Source: Dickeya lacustris
GTDB taxonomy: Bacteria > Pseudomonadota > Gammaproteobacteria > Enterobacterales > Enterobacteriaceae
Assembly: GCF_029635795.1 (NCBI RefSeq)
Contig: NZ_CP114280.1
Coordinates: forward strand, 3,038,001-3,102,000
Length of the DNA: 64,000 nucleotides
Direction of reading: 5' to 3'
Shown: piece by piece, positions 51,082-62,620 of the stretch
Position numbering within the stretch: position 1 is the stretch's first letter
How the letters are laid out: each line of letters begins with the position of its first letter
The notes under the pieces: generated by a model
What the model saw: the letters and a program-made list of their open reading frames with translations, nothing else
What the model was told of the DNA's origin: nothing
Databases searched by the model: none
Position numbers and translations under genes: made by a program

Positions 51082-51727
51082 CGCTCTCCCGCTTGCTGCC
51101 GTTCTGTCGGATAGTGAGTAACATTTCCAGCAGGCTTGGGTAATCGAGCAGGCTGGAGAAATCCGCTTCTTCTCCATCGCGACGGGGCAGAATATGGCAC
51201 TGTAATTCCCGCTCGTAATGGCGTGGATATTGTGCTTTTTCAATTGCGGGCAGCGCGCGATAGTTTCTGAGCACTTCGGTAAAAAAGCGTATTTGCCATT
51301 GTGGCTGGTGATAGTGTTGGCAGGCGTGTTTGACAATTTTCTGTCGCCACGCTCTATCTTGCGCGTAGGCTTCGCTCCAGGCGGCACGCCTTTCATTGAG
51401 GGTAAAGACACCGCTTTCGTCATAAACAATGAGCGACAACTGGTGATAAGCCAGCCCGCAGAATGGATTTTTGCTGGTGCCGTTGATAAATGCGGTTGCC
51501 TGACGGGTACGCGCTAACTGCTCGGGAGGCAGGCCAGTCTGCGGCTCTAAGCGCTCATCCTGATGGGCGGTGTGGTGCTCGATGCCGGTGAGCTGATCGA
51601 GCAGCGCTCTGGCTTTGCAGTGCAATTCCCGTCGGCTTAATGCGTTTGCACGAGTCTCGGCACGCAGGGCTGCATCATGTAGTTGCCTTTCAAGCAGGTA
51701 AGATAAAAATATATTGCTATATGACAT
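51053..51727 (-). CDS. Unrecognised 224-residue protein
   Basis: I do not recognise this family. The sequence is soluble, mostly helical, rich in Arg, Gln, His and Leu, with no signal peptide or membrane segment. Features include the N-terminal helix MSYSNIFLSYLLERQLHDAALRAETRANALSRREL, a central GTSKNPFCGLAYHQLSLIVYDESGVFTLNERRAAW and a C-terminal YPSLLEMLLTIRQNG. A GGAGAGAACG purine stretch precedes the ATG. It overlaps the convergent luciferase-like gene by 29 bp. Base composition looks like its coding neighbours, which supports a real gene. Confidence 0.6.
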   Translation of the reverse strand: MSYSNIFLSYLLERQLHDAALRAETRANALSRRELHCKARALLDQLTGIEHHTAHQDERLEPQTGLPPEQLARTRQATAFINGTSKNPFCGLAYHQLSLIVYDESGVFTLNERRAAWSEAYAQDRAWRQKIVKHACQHYHQPQWQIRFFTEVLRNYRALPAIEKAQYPRHYERELQCHILPRRDGEEADFSSLLDYPSLLEMLLTIRQNGSKRESVTPDVHQTP

Positions 51728-52418
51728 AGGCGTTCTCTCCAGGAATGAGCCAGCAACCTGCTTCTAAAAAGCTTGCATAAATAAAGAATGAATAGTGGTT
51801 GTGGTGTTGTCAGATATTAACGCTATGCGAAATAGGCAGTTTTTATTTTTGCTTTGCTCTGCCTTTCATTGATACTTTATTTCTTGTCGGCTTAATCTGC
51901 CAGAATGAAGGTTCGTGCTCAATAAGATTTTATCGTCAGACTACTATATTCATTTTTTCGCAACATACGGCGTACTTTATGGCTGAAGTTATTTACCTCC
52001 GTCAATCAGTAAAATCATAGAGTGTGCGCGCTGTTACTCTCTTTTTGATAACTTGAATGATGATATATATAGCAAGATTATATCAAAAATAAATATTCAC
52101 GGGCTGCACGGAATTTCCCTGTCGGCGCGAAACAAATAGCCTATTGCGGTCGCTACAGCATATAAATGCGCAGATAAATAAGCGCAATAGGGGAGGGCGA
52201 GATAAACCTGTGTGTGGTGAGCCATGCTGTGCGGCGGTATGCTGGCGACATAATCATCAAACAGTACATAGGGCATAAAAAATGGCTTGCCATCGCCATT
52301 AAAGGCGTCCATAATCAGCGCCATTCCAAACGCCTTAAAGTGTTAAAGCCTTTATAATCAACCAGTTAGGTATGATTAAGAATTAGATGCTTCAAGGCGC
52401 TTTGAATACCTTTCCTAA
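51728..52418. other. Gene-poor AT-rich stretch before tRNA-Gly copy 2
   Basis: Two small open frames (73 codons at 51799-52020 on plus, 75 codons at 52097-52324 on minus) lack start signals and recognisable content. A TATAAT at 52353-52358 could be the -10 box for the tRNA, but the matching -35 is poor. I see nothing else. Confidence 0.5.
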
Positions 52419-52494
<76 letters not shown>

Positions 52495-52592
52495 AGTTTC
52501 TCCTCAGTGTTATCACTTTTTCCTGTGTCAAAATTGTTCTGTGCGACAACGCGTTACGTTATCATCAGCGTTATTTTACGGTGATAAGCGTT

Positions 52593-53519
52593 ATGACCTC
52601 TATTCTGTTGCTTGATGCTCGTGCTGAGGAATTGCAGGCTGCATTAAGTCATTCATCTCTGGCGTTGCCGCTGGTGCTTGGCAACGGCGATATTCGCCAG
52701 GCTGCACAATGCGACATTTGGGTTGGTGAGCCGGATAAAGCGGCGGCATTACTGGCGCAGGGTATTAAACCTCGCTGGTTACAATCGACGTGGGCGGGTT
52801 ATAAACCGCTGCTGGCACCGTCATTGCCGCGTGACTACCGTCTGAGCCGGGCGGTTGGCGTGTTCGGCCAGGCGATAGCTGAATATATACTGGCGTATCT
52901 GTTGCACCATGAATTGCACTTGTCCGAACGTTGGCAGCGCCAGCAGGCTGGCGAGTGGAAAGCGATTCTGCCGGGATCGTTAGCCGGTCGGCAGGTGCTG
53001 ATTGTCGGGGCGGGGGATATAGGCTGTGAAGTCGCCGGATTTTTGCGTCCTTTTGGTGTGACGCTGCACGGTATTGCACGCACGCCGCGCGAGATGGCCG
53101 CGTTTGATCGCGTGGACGGGCTGGCTTCTTTAGCCTCAGCGCTGGCGGATGCCGACTACGTGATTAACATTTTGCCCGACACCCCAGCGACGACGGATAT
53201 TTATCATGCCGATGTTTTTGCGGCGATGAAGCGTTCGGCGTTGTTTATCAATGTGGGGCGCGGCAGTGCGGTCGTGGATGCTGATTTATGTATGGCGCTG
53301 ACGCAAGGGTGGATTGCGGCAGCGGTGCTGGATGTCTTTCGTCAGGAGCCTCTACCGGCCGGGCATCCGTTTTGGCACACGCCGAATTTAACCCTGACTG
53401 CACATGTGGCAGGCCCATTGGTTCCGGCTCGTTTGGCCCGATTATTGCTCGATAACGTGCCGCGCTATCTGGCGGGCCAGCCCCTGCAAGGTGAGGTCGA
53501 TTTTTCGTTGCCTTATTAA
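52593..53519 (+). CDS. D-2-hydroxyacid dehydrogenase (NAD(P)-dependent, GhrA-like)
   Basis: The ATG at 52593 gives 308 residues (MTSILLLDARAEELQ); an open frame continuing back into the tRNA is an artefact. The Rossmann motif VGAGDIGCEVAGF lies near residues 135-147, and the catalytic triad is complete: Arg in NVGRGSAVVD, Glu in RQEPLP and His in LTAHVAGP. It probably reduces a 2-oxo acid such as glyoxylate or hydroxypyruvate. It lies between tRNA-Gly copies 2 and 3, a position with no counterpart in E. coli. Confidence 0.9.
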   Translation: MTSILLLDARAEELQAALSHSSLALPLVLGNGDIRQAAQCDIWVGEPDKAAALLAQGIKPRWLQSTWAGYKPLLAPSLPRDYRLSRAVGVFGQAIAEYILAYLLHHELHLSERWQRQQAGEWKAILPGSLAGRQVLIVGAGDIGCEVAGFLRPFGVTLHGIARTPREMAAFDRVDGLASLASALADADYVINILPDTPATTDIYHADVFAAMKRSALFINVGRGSAVVDADLCMALTQGWIAAAVLDVFRQEPLPAGHPFWHTPNLTLTAHVAGPLVPARLARLLLDNVPRYLAGQPLQGEVDFSLPY

Positions 53520-53524
53520 ACGCC

Positions 53525-53556
53525 CCCGCCATTGCGCCAGAGGACGTCATGGCGGG
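53525..53556 (+). terminator. Hairpin after the hydroxyacid dehydrogenase gene
   Basis: An 8-bp stem (53525-53532 with 53549-53556, 16-nt loop) lies 5 bp past the stop, with AAAATTATTT after. A second small hairpin overlaps its 3' arm. Intrinsic termination is plausible but not canonical. Confidence 0.4.
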
Positions 53557-53748
53557 AGAGAAAATTATTTCTCCCCCCTCTTGTCAGCGCATCCGGTTTC
53601 GTTCATAATGCTGCCCTCTTCGCGATGAAGTGTTTTAAATTACAGGAAAATCAAGTAGTTATCTGTAAATTAGCGAAGTAAACCAACGCAGTGTTATCTC
53701 TTTTGTTGGCAGGTTTAAGAAAAACCTCAGCAATAAGATGCCTTAAAT

Positions 53749-53824
<76 letters not shown>

Positions 53825-54109
53825 GTTTTCTTCTTCTCTCTTGTTGTCTTTTTAGCCAGTTTGTCATGGCGATTTACATTTTCCTAAACAGACTTATCCA
53901 CAGCTCTGGAACAGGATATTCGCTTGACAATACCCGCTGTTGTTAATTCGCCGTAATTTCAACTTATTGAAATTAGAAGATAATTTTATGATAAAAAACG
54001 CTATCAGGATCACTTGTACTTTTTGTGATGCTTGATTGACAACGTTTTTTTTAAATTATCCACAGCCAAATGGGGTAATCGCGCGCTCTTGCTGCGAATG
54101 GGAAAAGTC

Positions 54110-55249
54110 TCAGGCATCACGCGGTAAACCCTTTTCAACGGCGCGCACGAGGCGTTTCTTTTGTGCTGGCTGCACGTCAAGTGCGTGTTGTTCGCGCCGT
54201 GCCTGCTGTTGCGCTATCGCCCAGTGAATATGTTCGTCAAGCAGGGCGCTTTCGCCGAGCCGGGCTTGCAGCGCCAGTACAATTTGTGCGTCATACGGCG
54301 CATTGCCCAGCGCCACGGCGATATTGCGTAGCCAGCGCTGATGGCCGATACGGCGAATGGCCGAACCTTCGGTAATGCGTAGGAAGTGAGCTTCATCCCA
54401 ACGGAATAATGTCAATAATTCAGGGGCATGTAATGCCGCGCGTGGGCTGAAGTCGGGCTCATCGGTTAACGATGAAAAGCGGTTCCAGGGGCAAATAAGC
54501 TGGCAGTCATCGCAGCCGTAAATGCGATTGCCCATCAAGGGGCGTAATGCTTCGGGAATGGCGCCTTCAAGCTCAATGGTCAGATAGGAAATGCAGCGTC
54601 GGGCATCAATGGTATAAGGCTCGACAATTGCACCGGTCGGGCAGGTGGTCATGCACGCGACACACTTGCCGCACTGTTCTGCAACGGGTTGATCAACGGG
54701 CAAGGGCAAATCTATCAGCAATTCACCCAAAAAAAACCAGGAGCCCGCGTCGCGGCTTAATATCAGTGAGTGCTTGCCAACCCAACCAAGCCCGGCTTTA
54801 GCGGCTAATGGCCGCTCCATTATGGGGGCTGAGTCAACAAACGGGCGAAATTGCAATGCGCCGCAGTGTTCTGCTATCTGTTCACCTAACTTTTTCAGCC
54901 GTTGACGCAGTAACTTGTGGTAATCACGTCCCAGCGCATAGCGGCTGACATAACCGAGGTGCGGGTTTTTCAAGGTACTGGCAAAGGCGGCTTTGGCTGG
55001 CAGGTAATTCATGCGTACGCTGATAACCCGCAAGGTGCCGGGCAGCAGCTCATGCGGGCGGGCGCGCATCATGCCGTGGCGAGCCATCCATGCCATCTCA
55101 CCGTGATACTGTTTATCGAGCCAGGCTTGCAGGCGCGGTTCTTCATGGGATAAGTCGGTATCGCAAATACCGACATGCTGGAAACCCAGTTCCTGCCCCC
55201 ACTGTTTGATATGTAGCGCGAGTTCGTCGAGATCGAAGGGATAAGTCAT
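54110..55249 (-). CDS. queG: Epoxyqueuosine reductase
   Basis: QueG catalyses the last step of queuosine synthesis in tRNA, using cobalamin and two [4Fe-4S] clusters. The 379-residue product has E. coli length, a CGKCVACMTTCPTGAI cluster motif near residues 195-210 and a second, CDDCQLICPWN, near 248-258. It is divergent from nnr, as in E. coli. Confidence 0.96.
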   Translation of the reverse strand: MTYPFDLDELALHIKQWGQELGFQHVGICDTDLSHEEPRLQAWLDKQYHGEMAWMARHGMMRARPHELLPGTLRVISVRMNYLPAKAAFASTLKNPHLGYVSRYALGRDYHKLLRQRLKKLGEQIAEHCGALQFRPFVDSAPIMERPLAAKAGLGWVGKHSLILSRDAGSWFFLGELLIDLPLPVDQPVAEQCGKCVACMTTCPTGAIVEPYTIDARRCISYLTIELEGAIPEALRPLMGNRIYGCDDCQLICPWNRFSSLTDEPDFSPRAALHAPELLTLFRWDEAHFLRITEGSAIRRIGHQRWLRNIAVALGNAPYDAQIVLALQARLGESALLDEHIHWAIAQQQARREQHALDVQPAQKKRLVRAVEKGLPRDA

Positions 55250-55378
55250 GGTGAATCATCTGGCAGCAAGATAGGGCGGAATTTTACCATACCGTCATGC
55301 GGGCGTGTGCCGCCTGTGGCGACAATGCCTGTCCCTTGCTAACGTGCATGCTATCGTTGTACATACCGCAGAGAAACC

Positions 55379-56977
55379 ATGTGTCAGAACACGCCTATGT
55401 CTCAGAACATGCATTTACCTCACAATACCCCGCCTGTTGCGCATATTGATGGCGTGACGGTAGCGCCGATGCGCCCCGGCAGCTTACCTGAAGCCGTTTT
55501 TCCCTCGGAGTGGATACGCCGTGAGGAGAGTCGGGCCGCGCAGGAAAGCGGTACGTCATTGGACGGGCTCATGCAGCGAGCCGGGGAAGCGGCATTCAAC
55601 CTGGTGCGTGAGTTGTATCCGACGGCGCGCCATTGGCTGATTTTATGCGGGCACGGTAACAATGGCGGCGACGGTTATGTCGTGGCGCGGCTGGCTAAAG
55701 CGGCGGGCATTACCGTAACGCTGGTTTCCTGTATCGGCGATCGTCCATTGCCGCCTCAGGCGCAGCGGGCGTATCAGGCATGGCGGGCATCGGGCGGCGA
55801 GGTACTGATAGCTGACGCCGCCTGGCCGCAAACGGTGGATGTGATTATTGATGCACTGCTTGGCAGCGGGCTGACCCACGCGCCGCGTGCGCCTTATGAT
55901 GCGCTGATAGCCGCAGCGAATCGTCATCCGGCACCGGTGATTGCGCTGGATGTTCCTTCCGGGCTGAATGCACAGACCGGCGCGTGTGGCGGCGAGGTGA
56001 TTGTGGCGTCGCATACGCTGACGTTTATTGCGCTCAAACCGGGCTTGCTGACAGGCAATGCGCGCAATGTGGTGGGGCAGTGTCATTATCATGCGCTGGG
56101 GCTTGCGGCGTGGCTCTCTTTGCAATCTGCGCCAATACACCGGTTTGATGCGTTTTCGTTGCCGATGTGGTTGAAACCACGGCGCGCGACAGCACATAAA
56201 GGCGACCATGGCCGATTGCTGCTCATCGGCGGCGATGAAGGCACCGGCGGCGCGATTTTCATGGCTGGAGAGGCCGCATTACGTAGCGGCGCGGGTTTAG
56301 TGCGGGTGCTTACTCACCGCACCTATCTGGCGGCGCTTCTGGTGGCGCGCCCTGAATTGATGGTGCAGGCGTTAAGCGCCGAGACATTGCATCAGGGCCT
56401 TGAATGGGCCGATGTGGTCGTGATTGGGCCGGGGCTTGGCCTGCGAGAGTGGGGGAAAAACGCACTGCGCGAGGTAGAAAATTGTAACAAACCAATGTTA
56501 TGGGACGCGGATGCGCTCAACTTGCTGGCAATCAGCCCGCATAAACGTCAGAATCGCGTGCTAACGCCCCATCCCGGTGAGGCGGCTCGTCTGCTGAATT
56601 GCCGCATTGCCGAGGTAGAAAGTGACCGCTTACTTGCGGCACAACGGCTGGTAAAACGCTACGGCGGTATCGTGGTGTTAAAAGGTGCCGGTACGGTATT
56701 AGCCAGCGCTGACGGCGAAATGGCGATTGCGGATGTCGGCAACCCCGGTATGGCCAGCGGCGGTATGGGCGATGTGCTGTCAGGCATGATTGGCGCGATG
56801 CTGGCGCAGGGGCTGCCGATGTATGACGCCGCATGCGCCGGCTGCGTCGCCCACGGTGCCGCCGCTGATGAGCTGGCGCGCATACGCGGTACCCGAGGCA
56901 TGCTGGCGACCGATCTGATGGCGGTATTAGCGAAATATGTCAATCCTGAGCAGATATCTTTAGAAAAGACACAATGA
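55379..56977 (+). CDS. nnr: Bifunctional NAD(P)H-hydrate epimerase / ADP-dependent dehydratase
   Basis: Nnr repairs hydrated NAD(P)H. The N-terminal epimerase domain shows [15 protein letters not shown] (about 97-111); the C-terminal ribokinase-like dehydratase shows [13 protein letters not shown] and [19 protein letters not shown]. The first 45 residues are variable and the start is uncertain: the ATG at 55379 and one at 55397 lie in an 18-bp imperfect duplication (ATGTGTCAGAAC / ATGTCTCAGAAC). The longer start gives 532 residues against about 515 in E. coli. The stop overlaps tsaE by 4 bp. Confidence 0.94.
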   Translation: MCQNTPMSQNMHLPHNTPPVAHIDGVTVAPMRPGSLPEAVFPSEWIRREESRAAQESGTSLDGLMQRAGEAAFNLVRELYPTARHWLILCGHGNNGGDGYVVARLAKAAGITVTLVSCIGDRPLPPQAQRAYQAWRASGGEVLIADAAWPQTVDVIIDALLGSGLTHAPRAPYDALIAAANRHPAPVIALDVPSGLNAQTGACGGEVIVASHTLTFIALKPGLLTGNARNVVGQCHYHALGLAAWLSLQSAPIHRFDAFSLPMWLKPRRATAHKGDHGRLLLIGGDEGTGGAIFMAGEAALRSGAGLVRVLTHRTYLAALLVARPELMVQALSAETLHQGLEWADVVVIGPGLGLREWGKNALREVENCNKPMLWDADALNLLAISPHKRQNRVLTPHPGEAARLLNCRIAEVESDRLLAAQRLVKRYGGIVVLKGAGTVLASADGEMAIADVGNPGMASGGMGDVLSGMIGAMLAQGLPMYDAACAGCVAHGAAADELARIRGTRGMLATDLMAVLAKYVNPEQISLEKTQ

Positions 56978-57447
56978 AAACGCTTTTGTTACCTTTGCCC
57001 GATGAGGCAGCCACCGTCGCGCTGGGCGCGGCATTAGCCACGGCTTGTGATAAAGCCACCACGATTTATCTTTTCGGCGATCTGGGCGCAGGTAAAACCA
57101 CGTTGAGCCGAGGTTTTTTGCATGCGCTTGGCCATCAGGGCAACGTAAAAAGCCCGACGTATACACTGGTTGAGCCTTACGCATTATTGCCACGGCCAGT
57201 GTATCACTTTGATCTTTATCGTCTGGCTGACCCTGAAGAACTTGAGTTTATGGGCATCCGTGATTATTTGTCACAGGATGCGATTTGTCTTATCGAATGG
57301 CCGGAGCAAGGCGCTGGCGTGTTGCCACAGGCCGATGTTGAATTGCGCCTGGACTATCAGGGCGGCGGACGCCAGGCCAGCGTTTGTGCCCGTACTGCTC
57401 TGGGCGAGACCATTGTAACGGCGCTGGCAGAGCGCATGCGGTCATGA
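56974..57447 (+). CDS. tsaE: tRNA threonylcarbamoyladenosine synthesis ATPase TsaE
   Basis: TsaE works with TsaB, TsaD and TsaC on the t6A modification at tRNA position 37. The 157-residue P-loop protein has Walker [16 protein letters not shown] (about 36-50), plus [10 protein letters not shown] and YHFDLYRL, typical of the family. It overlaps nnr by 4 bp and amiB by 4 bp, so these three are coupled. Confidence 0.95.
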   Translation: MKTLLLPLPDEAATVALGAALATACDKATTIYLFGDLGAGKTTLSRGFLHALGHQGNVKSPTYTLVEPYALLPRPVYHFDLYRLADPEELEFMGIRDYLSQDAICLIEWPEQGAGVLPQADVELRLDYQGGGRQASVCARTALGETIVTALAERMRS

Positions 57448-59198
57448 TGGCGCGGCTGATTCACACCGTCTTGCTTGGGCTGTTGCTGCTGGCCTCGCCG
57501 CTGTGGGCCAGTAACCTGACGGATATTCAGGTGAATAACGCCGCAGGTGATGCCGTAGTCACGCTAAGTTTCAGCGGGCCGCCGGTATATGAGTATGCGC
57601 TGGCAACTAATCCGAGCCGGGTGACGATTGATATCAACCAGTCTGGCGCGATGAAAGGGCTACCGCTGACATTTAACGGCCAGAACCTGATTGCCCGCAT
57701 TCGAACCAGCCCGACCAACGATCGGAAAAGCCTGCGATTGGTGCTGGAGTTGACGCAAAAAGCGCAGGTTCGGGCGGTAAAAGAGAGCAATCGCGCAATT
57801 TTTACGCTCACGGCTGAACGCAAGCCGCCCCCGGCAAAACCGGTATCGTCTCCCACGCAACCGGCGGTTCAGGCAGGGCGTAACCCGATGTTATCTCAGG
57901 CCTCTTCTGCGTCTCCTGCCTCCGGGGTAGCAAACCGAGCCGCCGGGCGGATCAACGGTGAGAGAATTACGGTGGCGATCGACGCCGGTCACGGTGGTCA
58001 GGACCCTGGTGCGATTGGCCCTGGCGGACTACACGAAAAAACGGTGACTATCGCTATCGCCCGTAAATTGCGCGCCATGATGAGCAGCGATCCGGCATTT
58101 AAGCCGGTGCTTACCCGCGATGGCGATTACTTTATTTCCGTGATGGGGCGCTCTGAGGTTGCGCGCAAGCAAGGGGCGAATCTGCTGGTCTCGATTCATG
58201 CCGATGCCGCGCCAAACCGGGGTGCAACGGGCGCGTCGGTTTGGGTGTTGTCGAATCGGCGGGCGAACAGTGAAATGGCCGGTTGGCTGGAGCAGCATGA
58301 AAAGCAGTCTGAGTTACTGGGCGGCGCGGGTGATCTGTTAGCCAATAGCGCGGCTGACCCTTATCTTAGCCAGGCGGTGCTGGATCTGCAGTTTGGTCAT
58401 TCACAGCGCGTCGGGTATGACGTTGCGGTAAAAGTATTGCGTGAATTACAGCGCGTGGGGAGTTTGCACAAACGCAGGCCAGAGCATGCCAGTCTGGGGG
58501 TTCTGCGCTCACCGGATATTCCATCTTTACTGGTGGAAACCGGGTTTATTTCTAATCCAAGCGAGGAGCGGCTGCTGGGCAGCAGTGAGTATCAGGAGAA
58601 AATTGCCAATGCCATTTATCAGGGATTGCGCAGTTATTTCCAGACTCATCCGTTACAAAACGTCCCAAAGCAGGAAAACCGTCCGCTTCATACGCAGACG
58701 GTGAAAAACACAGCGGCTGAGTCAAACCGCCACACATCAGCGGCCTCTGCCGCAGCCGGGAGCACGCGCCATACGGTTGTCAGCGGCGAGACGCTCTCTG
58801 GTATTGCGGCGCGCTATGGCGTCAGTATGGCGGTGATTCGCGAGATGAATCATCTAAAGAAAGATGTTGTATGGGTCGGCCAGCGCTTGAAAATTCCCTC
58901 GGGTGTGACACAAACGGCCAACCGTTCTGCAACGCCGGGGGGCGTCGCGGTAACGCCCCCGGCGGCTAAACAGCCATCGGCCAAAATCTCCCCTTCGAAG
59001 GCAACATCCACGGCAGCGGCGCAAAAATCGCCTCCTTTAAAAGAGGCAACGGTGAGAAAACACAAAGTGGTGCAGGGCGATACACTGAGCGCCATTGCCA
59101 GTCGTTATCGGGTGAGTATGAAAGCCATCCAGCAAGTGAATAATATGTCTACCGGTACTGTGCAGTTAGGACAGACGCTGATTATCCCTTCTGCCTGA
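57444..59198 (+). CDS. amiB: N-acetylmuramoyl-L-alanine amidase AmiB with two LysM domains
   Basis: AmiB splits septal peptidoglycan at division. The ATG at 57444 overlaps the tsaE stop and gives 584 residues; a second ATG at 57447 is equally possible. A signal peptide ([19 protein letters not shown]) precedes an AMIN domain ([21 protein letters not shown]), a Ser/Pro linker, the zinc amidase domain ([40 protein letters not shown]), then two LysM repeats ([19 protein letters not shown] and [19 protein letters not shown]) joined by a low-complexity linker. It is longer than the E. coli protein as I recall it (445 residues), because of the C-terminal LysM part. Confidence 0.95.
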   Translation: MMARLIHTVLLGLLLLASPLWASNLTDIQVNNAAGDAVVTLSFSGPPVYEYALATNPSRVTIDINQSGAMKGLPLTFNGQNLIARIRTSPTNDRKSLRLVLELTQKAQVRAVKESNRAIFTLTAERKPPPAKPVSSPTQPAVQAGRNPMLSQASSASPASGVANRAAGRINGERITVAIDAGHGGQDPGAIGPGGLHEKTVTIAIARKLRAMMSSDPAFKPVLTRDGDYFISVMGRSEVARKQGANLLVSIHADAAPNRGATGASVWVLSNRRANSEMAGWLEQHEKQSELLGGAGDLLANSAADPYLSQAVLDLQFGHSQRVGYDVAVKVLRELQRVGSLHKRRPEHASLGVLRSPDIPSLLVETGFISNPSEERLLGSSEYQEKIANAIYQGLRSYFQTHPLQNVPKQENRPLHTQTVKNTAAESNRHTSAASAAAGSTRHTVVSGETLSGIAARYGVSMAVIREMNHLKKDVVWVGQRLKIPSGVTQTANRSATPGGVAVTPPAAKQPSAKISPSKATSTAAAQKSPPLKEATVRKHKVVQGDTLSAIASRYRVSMKAIQQVNNMSTGTVQLGQTLIIPSA

Positions 59199-59226
59199 AA
59201 CCCAAGTGGGTGAAATGAGGAGAGCC

Positions 59227-61149
59227 ATGCCGATTCAGGTGCTGCCACCCCAGTTAGCCAACCAGATAGCCGCCGGTGAAGTGGTGGAAAGACCGGCTTC
59301 TGTGGTGAAAGAACTCGTGGAAAACAGTCTCGATGCCGGGGCAACGCGCATCGATATTGAAATTGAGCGCGGCGGCGCCAGGCTCATTCGCATTCGTGAT
59401 AACGGGTGTGGTATTGGCAAAGAGGAGCTGGCGCTGGCGCTGTCACGCCATGCGACCAGTAAAATCGCCACGCTGGATGACCTGGAAGCCATCGTGAGCC
59501 TGGGATTCCGGGGCGAAGCGCTGGCCAGTATCAGCTCAGTCTCCCGGCTGACTTTAACGTCACGCACTGAGGCCCAGAGCGAAGCCTGGCAGGCTTACGC
59601 GGAAGGCCGTGATATGGCTGTCACCGTCAAACCGGCGGCTCATCCGGTGGGGACAACGCTTGAAGTGCTGGATTTGTTTTATAACACCCCGGCGCGCCGT
59701 AAATTTCTGCGCACGGAGAAAACCGAATTCATGCACATCGATGAAGTGGTGCGGCGCATCGCGCTGGCACGTTTCGATGTGGCTATCACCTTGCATCATA
59801 ACGGGAAAATTATCCGGCAATACCGTGCGGTGACGGAAGCCGGGCCGCGTGAGAAACGCCTTGGCAGCATCTGCGGTGCGGCCTTTTTACAGCACGCGCT
59901 AGCCCTTTCCTGGCAGCATGGCGATTTAAATATTCATGGCTGGGTGGCCGACCCGGCGGGGTCTCGCCAGTTGCCTGAGATGCAATATTGCTATGTTAAC
60001 CAGCGTATGATGCGCGATCGCCTGATTAATCATGCCATCCGACAGGCTTATCAGGAGCAATTGCAGGGCGAACAGCAGCCAGCCTATGTACTGTATCTGG
60101 ATGTCGATCCTCATCAAGTGGATGTCAATGTGCATCCGGCCAAGCATGAAGTTCGTTTTCATCAGGCCCGTCTGGTGCATGACTTCATCTATCAGGCGGT
60201 GATGAGCGTTCTGCAACAGGCAGCATCGCCAACGCATGATATGGCGGCGGCATCCGTCCCTTCACCCACGCCATGGCAGCAGGAGAATCGCCCGGCTGCG
60301 GGTGATAATCACTTTGCCCGACCGGCACCCTCGCGCGGCGATGAGTCCCCGACGGAGCCCGCCGCCCGTTCTCCCTCAGCAGCGCCGCGTGCGCGTGCCG
60401 GTCACTATGGCGAGGGATACCAGAAAAAGCAGGGGGAGGTATACCAGCGATTGTTACATCCTGAACCTGTAACGCCGCGTTCGGCCCAGGAAGCGCCCCC
60501 CGCGCCATCGCTCGCGCCGACAACACGGCGGCAGGTCGATACGGCGCATGCGCATCAGGTGCAGGATAGGGATACACCGCTGGAAAGCCACACGCTGGGG
60601 CTTGGACGAGTCTTGATGATCTGCCCACCCAGTTATGCGCTGGTGGAGTATCATCAACGTGTGGCGCTGTTATCACTGACAGTGGCGCAGCGCTATTTAT
60701 GGCAAGCGCAACTGACCCCGACGGAACAGGAAGGGTTACGGCCACAGCCGTTGCTTATTCCCCAGCGCCTGATGCTGACTGACGACGAACGCGCGGTTTT
60801 ACAGCAGCATCAGCCCTTGCTGGCTCGTATGGGGATTGAGGTTGAGGTGGCCGCCGCACACGTTACGTTGCGGGCAGTACCTTTACCATTGAGACAACAA
60901 AATTTACAAAACTTGATCTCTGAACTGTTAGGCTATCTCACTGATTCTCATGATGTGATGCCCGCTGCGCTGGCAGCGTGGATGGCCAGGCAGTTAGGCG
61001 GTGAGCGTGATAACTGGACGCAGGCACAGGCGATACAACTGCTGGCAGAGGTAGAGCGATTGTGCCCGGAATGCGTTAAGTCACCGCCATCAGAATTGTT
61101 ACAGATGATGGATATTGAGGCCGCCATCAAGGCGTTAAAACATGAGTGA
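59227..61149 (+). CDS. mutL: DNA mismatch repair protein MutL
   Basis: MutL links MutS to MutH and UvrD in mismatch repair. The ATG at 59227 ([20 protein letters not shown]), after GAGGAG, gives 640 residues; an upstream ATG at 59206 lies in the amiB spacer. GHKL ATPase motifs are clear: [20 protein letters not shown], and [17 protein letters not shown] Pro/Ala-rich linker (about 350-440) precedes the C-terminal dimerisation domain. No DQHAAxERxxYE endonuclease motif is seen, as expected alongside MutH. The stop overlaps miaA by 8 bp. Confidence 0.97.
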   Translation: MPIQVLPPQLANQIAAGEVVERPASVVKELVENSLDAGATRIDIEIERGGARLIRIRDNGCGIGKEELALALSRHATSKIATLDDLEAIVSLGFRGEALASISSVSRLTLTSRTEAQSEAWQAYAEGRDMAVTVKPAAHPVGTTLEVLDLFYNTPARRKFLRTEKTEFMHIDEVVRRIALARFDVAITLHHNGKIIRQYRAVTEAGPREKRLGSICGAAFLQHALALSWQHGDLNIHGWVADPAGSRQLPEMQYCYVNQRMMRDRLINHAIRQAYQEQLQGEQQPAYVLYLDVDPHQVDVNVHPAKHEVRFHQARLVHDFIYQAVMSVLQQAASPTHDMAAASVPSPTPWQQENRPAAGDNHFARPAPSRGDESPTEPAARSPSAAPRARAGHYGEGYQKKQGEVYQRLLHPEPVTPRSAQEAPPAPSLAPTTRRQVDTAHAHQVQDRDTPLESHTLGLGRVLMICPPSYALVEYHQRVALLSLTVAQRYLWQAQLTPTEQEGLRPQPLLIPQRLMLTDDERAVLQQHQPLLARMGIEVEVAAAHVTLRAVPLPLRQQNLQNLISELLGYLTDSHDVMPAALAAWMARQLGGERDNWTQAQAIQLLAEVERLCPECVKSPPSELLQMMDIEAAIKALKHE

Positions 61150-62104
61150 GTTTGCAACAGCACATCAGCATTCGGGCACATCATCGTATCCTCCGGCCAT
61201 TTTTATTATGGGGCCGACGGCGTCGGGGAAAACGGCGCTGGCAATGGCGCTCTGCGCGCACTTGCCGGTTGAGATAATCAGCGTTGATTCAGCGCTGATT
61301 TATCGCGGAATGGATATTGGTACGGCGAAACCAAGCCCGGATGAACTGGCCCGTACCCCGCATCGATTGATCGATATTCTTGATCCGGCCCAGGCGTATT
61401 CAGCAGCGGATTTCCGCCGTGATGCGCTAGAGGCCATGGCAGAGATTACCGCCGCCGGACGCATCCCGTTATTGGTCGGCGGCACCATGTTGTATTTTAA
61501 GGCGCTGTTGGAAGGGTTGTCGCCACTGCCGCCTGCGGATGCGCAGGTACGCCAGGAAATTGAAGAGCGTTCGCGTGTTGAGGGATGGGAGGCGCTACAT
61601 CGCCAGTTGAGTGTTATCGATCCCGTTGCGGCTGCTCGGATTCATCCAAATGATCCACAGAGACTGTCGCGAGCACTGGAAGTTTTTTTCGTTTCAGGTA
61701 ACACTTTAACTGAGTTGACAAAGACATCCGGTGAAGCGTTACCCTACCGTGCTCATCAGTTTGCGATTGCACCTTCAAGCCGTGAACTGTTGCACGAGCG
61801 CATAGCGCTACGCTTTCAGTTGATGTTGGAAGCAGGTTTTGAAACCGAAGCCCGGGCATTATTCGCCCGATCTGATCTGCATCCTGCATTACCTTCTATC
61901 CGTTGTGTCGGATATCGCCAGATGTGGTCATATCTTTCTGGTGAGATAGATTACGATGAGATGGTGTATCGTGGTGTTTGCGCAACCCGGCAGTTGGCGA
62001 AACGTCAAATGACCTGGCTGCGCGGTTGGGAACAGGTTTGCTGGCTTGACAGCGATCGTCCCGAAGAGGCGTTACACAAGGTGATACAGGTTGTTGGTGC
62101 ATAG
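61142..62104 (+). CDS. miaA: tRNA dimethylallyltransferase
   Basis: MiaA adds the isopentenyl group to A37 of tRNAs reading UNN codons. The 320-residue protein has P-loop [14 protein letters not shown] (about 23-36), [18 protein letters not shown], and [16 protein letters not shown]. It overlaps the mutL end by 8 bp and precedes hfq, as in E. coli. Confidence 0.97.
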   Translation: MSEFATAHQHSGTSSYPPAIFIMGPTASGKTALAMALCAHLPVEIISVDSALIYRGMDIGTAKPSPDELARTPHRLIDILDPAQAYSAADFRRDALEAMAEITAAGRIPLLVGGTMLYFKALLEGLSPLPPADAQVRQEIEERSRVEGWEALHRQLSVIDPVAAARIHPNDPQRLSRALEVFFVSGNTLTELTKTSGEALPYRAHQFAIAPSSRELLHERIALRFQLMLEAGFETEARALFARSDLHPALPSIRCVGYRQMWSYLSGEIDYDEMVYRGVCATRQLAKRQMTWLRGWEQVCWLDSDRPEEALHKVIQVVGA

Positions 62105-62231
62105 AATGGACGATTGTGTACAATCATTTGCGTCTACAATTGACTGATTCTCGGCACAAAACTTTTATAACGTTATTTTAGGGCCGCGAGGCTCTTTGTT
62201 ACAAACAACAAGCAAATAAGGAAAATATAGA

Positions 62232-62531
62232 ATGGCTAAGGGGCAATCTTTGCAAGATCCGTTCTTGAACGCTCTGCGTCGCGAACGTGTTCCGGTTTCG
62301 ATTTATTTAGTTAACGGTATCAAGTTGCAAGGTCAGATCGAGTCTTTCGATCAGTTTGTGATCCTGCTGAAGAACACGGTCAGCCAGATGGTATACAAAC
62401 ACGCCATTTCCACGGTAGTGCCGTCACGTCCGGTGTCTCATCACAGTAATAATCCTGGTTCAAATAACTACCACTCCAATAACCAGTCTGCGTCGCAACA
62501 GCCGCAGCAGGAAAGTGATGACGCGGAATAA
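62232..62531 (+). CDS. hfq: RNA chaperone Hfq
   Basis: Hfq pairs small RNAs with mRNAs. The 99-residue protein has the Sm1 and Sm2 motifs ([25 protein letters not shown] and [13 protein letters not shown]) and a Ser/Asn/Gln-rich flexible C-terminal tail ending in acidic residues (ESDDAE). AAGGAAAATAT forms the ribosome site. In E. coli several promoters, some inside miaA, drive it. Confidence 0.97.
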   Translation: MAKGQSLQDPFLNALRRERVPVSIYLVNGIKLQGQIESFDQFVILLKNTVSQMVYKHAISTVVPSRPVSHHSNNPGSNNYHSNNQSASQQPQQESDDAE

Positions 62532-62548
62532 CGCGTCTTTACCCGTCT

Positions 62549-62595
62549 ACCACGGCGGAAAATGTGCTGACTACAGCTTTTTTCACCGCCGTGGT
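62549..62595 (+). other. Hairpin between hfq and hflX
   Basis: A perfect 10-bp G-C-rich stem (62549-62558 with 62586-62595) closes a 27-nt loop with a T-run inside. It could attenuate read-through into hflX or shield the hfq 3' end. Confidence 0.45.
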
Positions 62596-62620
62596 TGCTT
62601 CTATCTAAGAGGGCGTCCGG

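Noticed and set aside
51799..52324. Two small frames (73 and 75 codons) before tRNA-Gly copy 2
   Set aside because: AT-rich region, poor start signals, no family resemblance.
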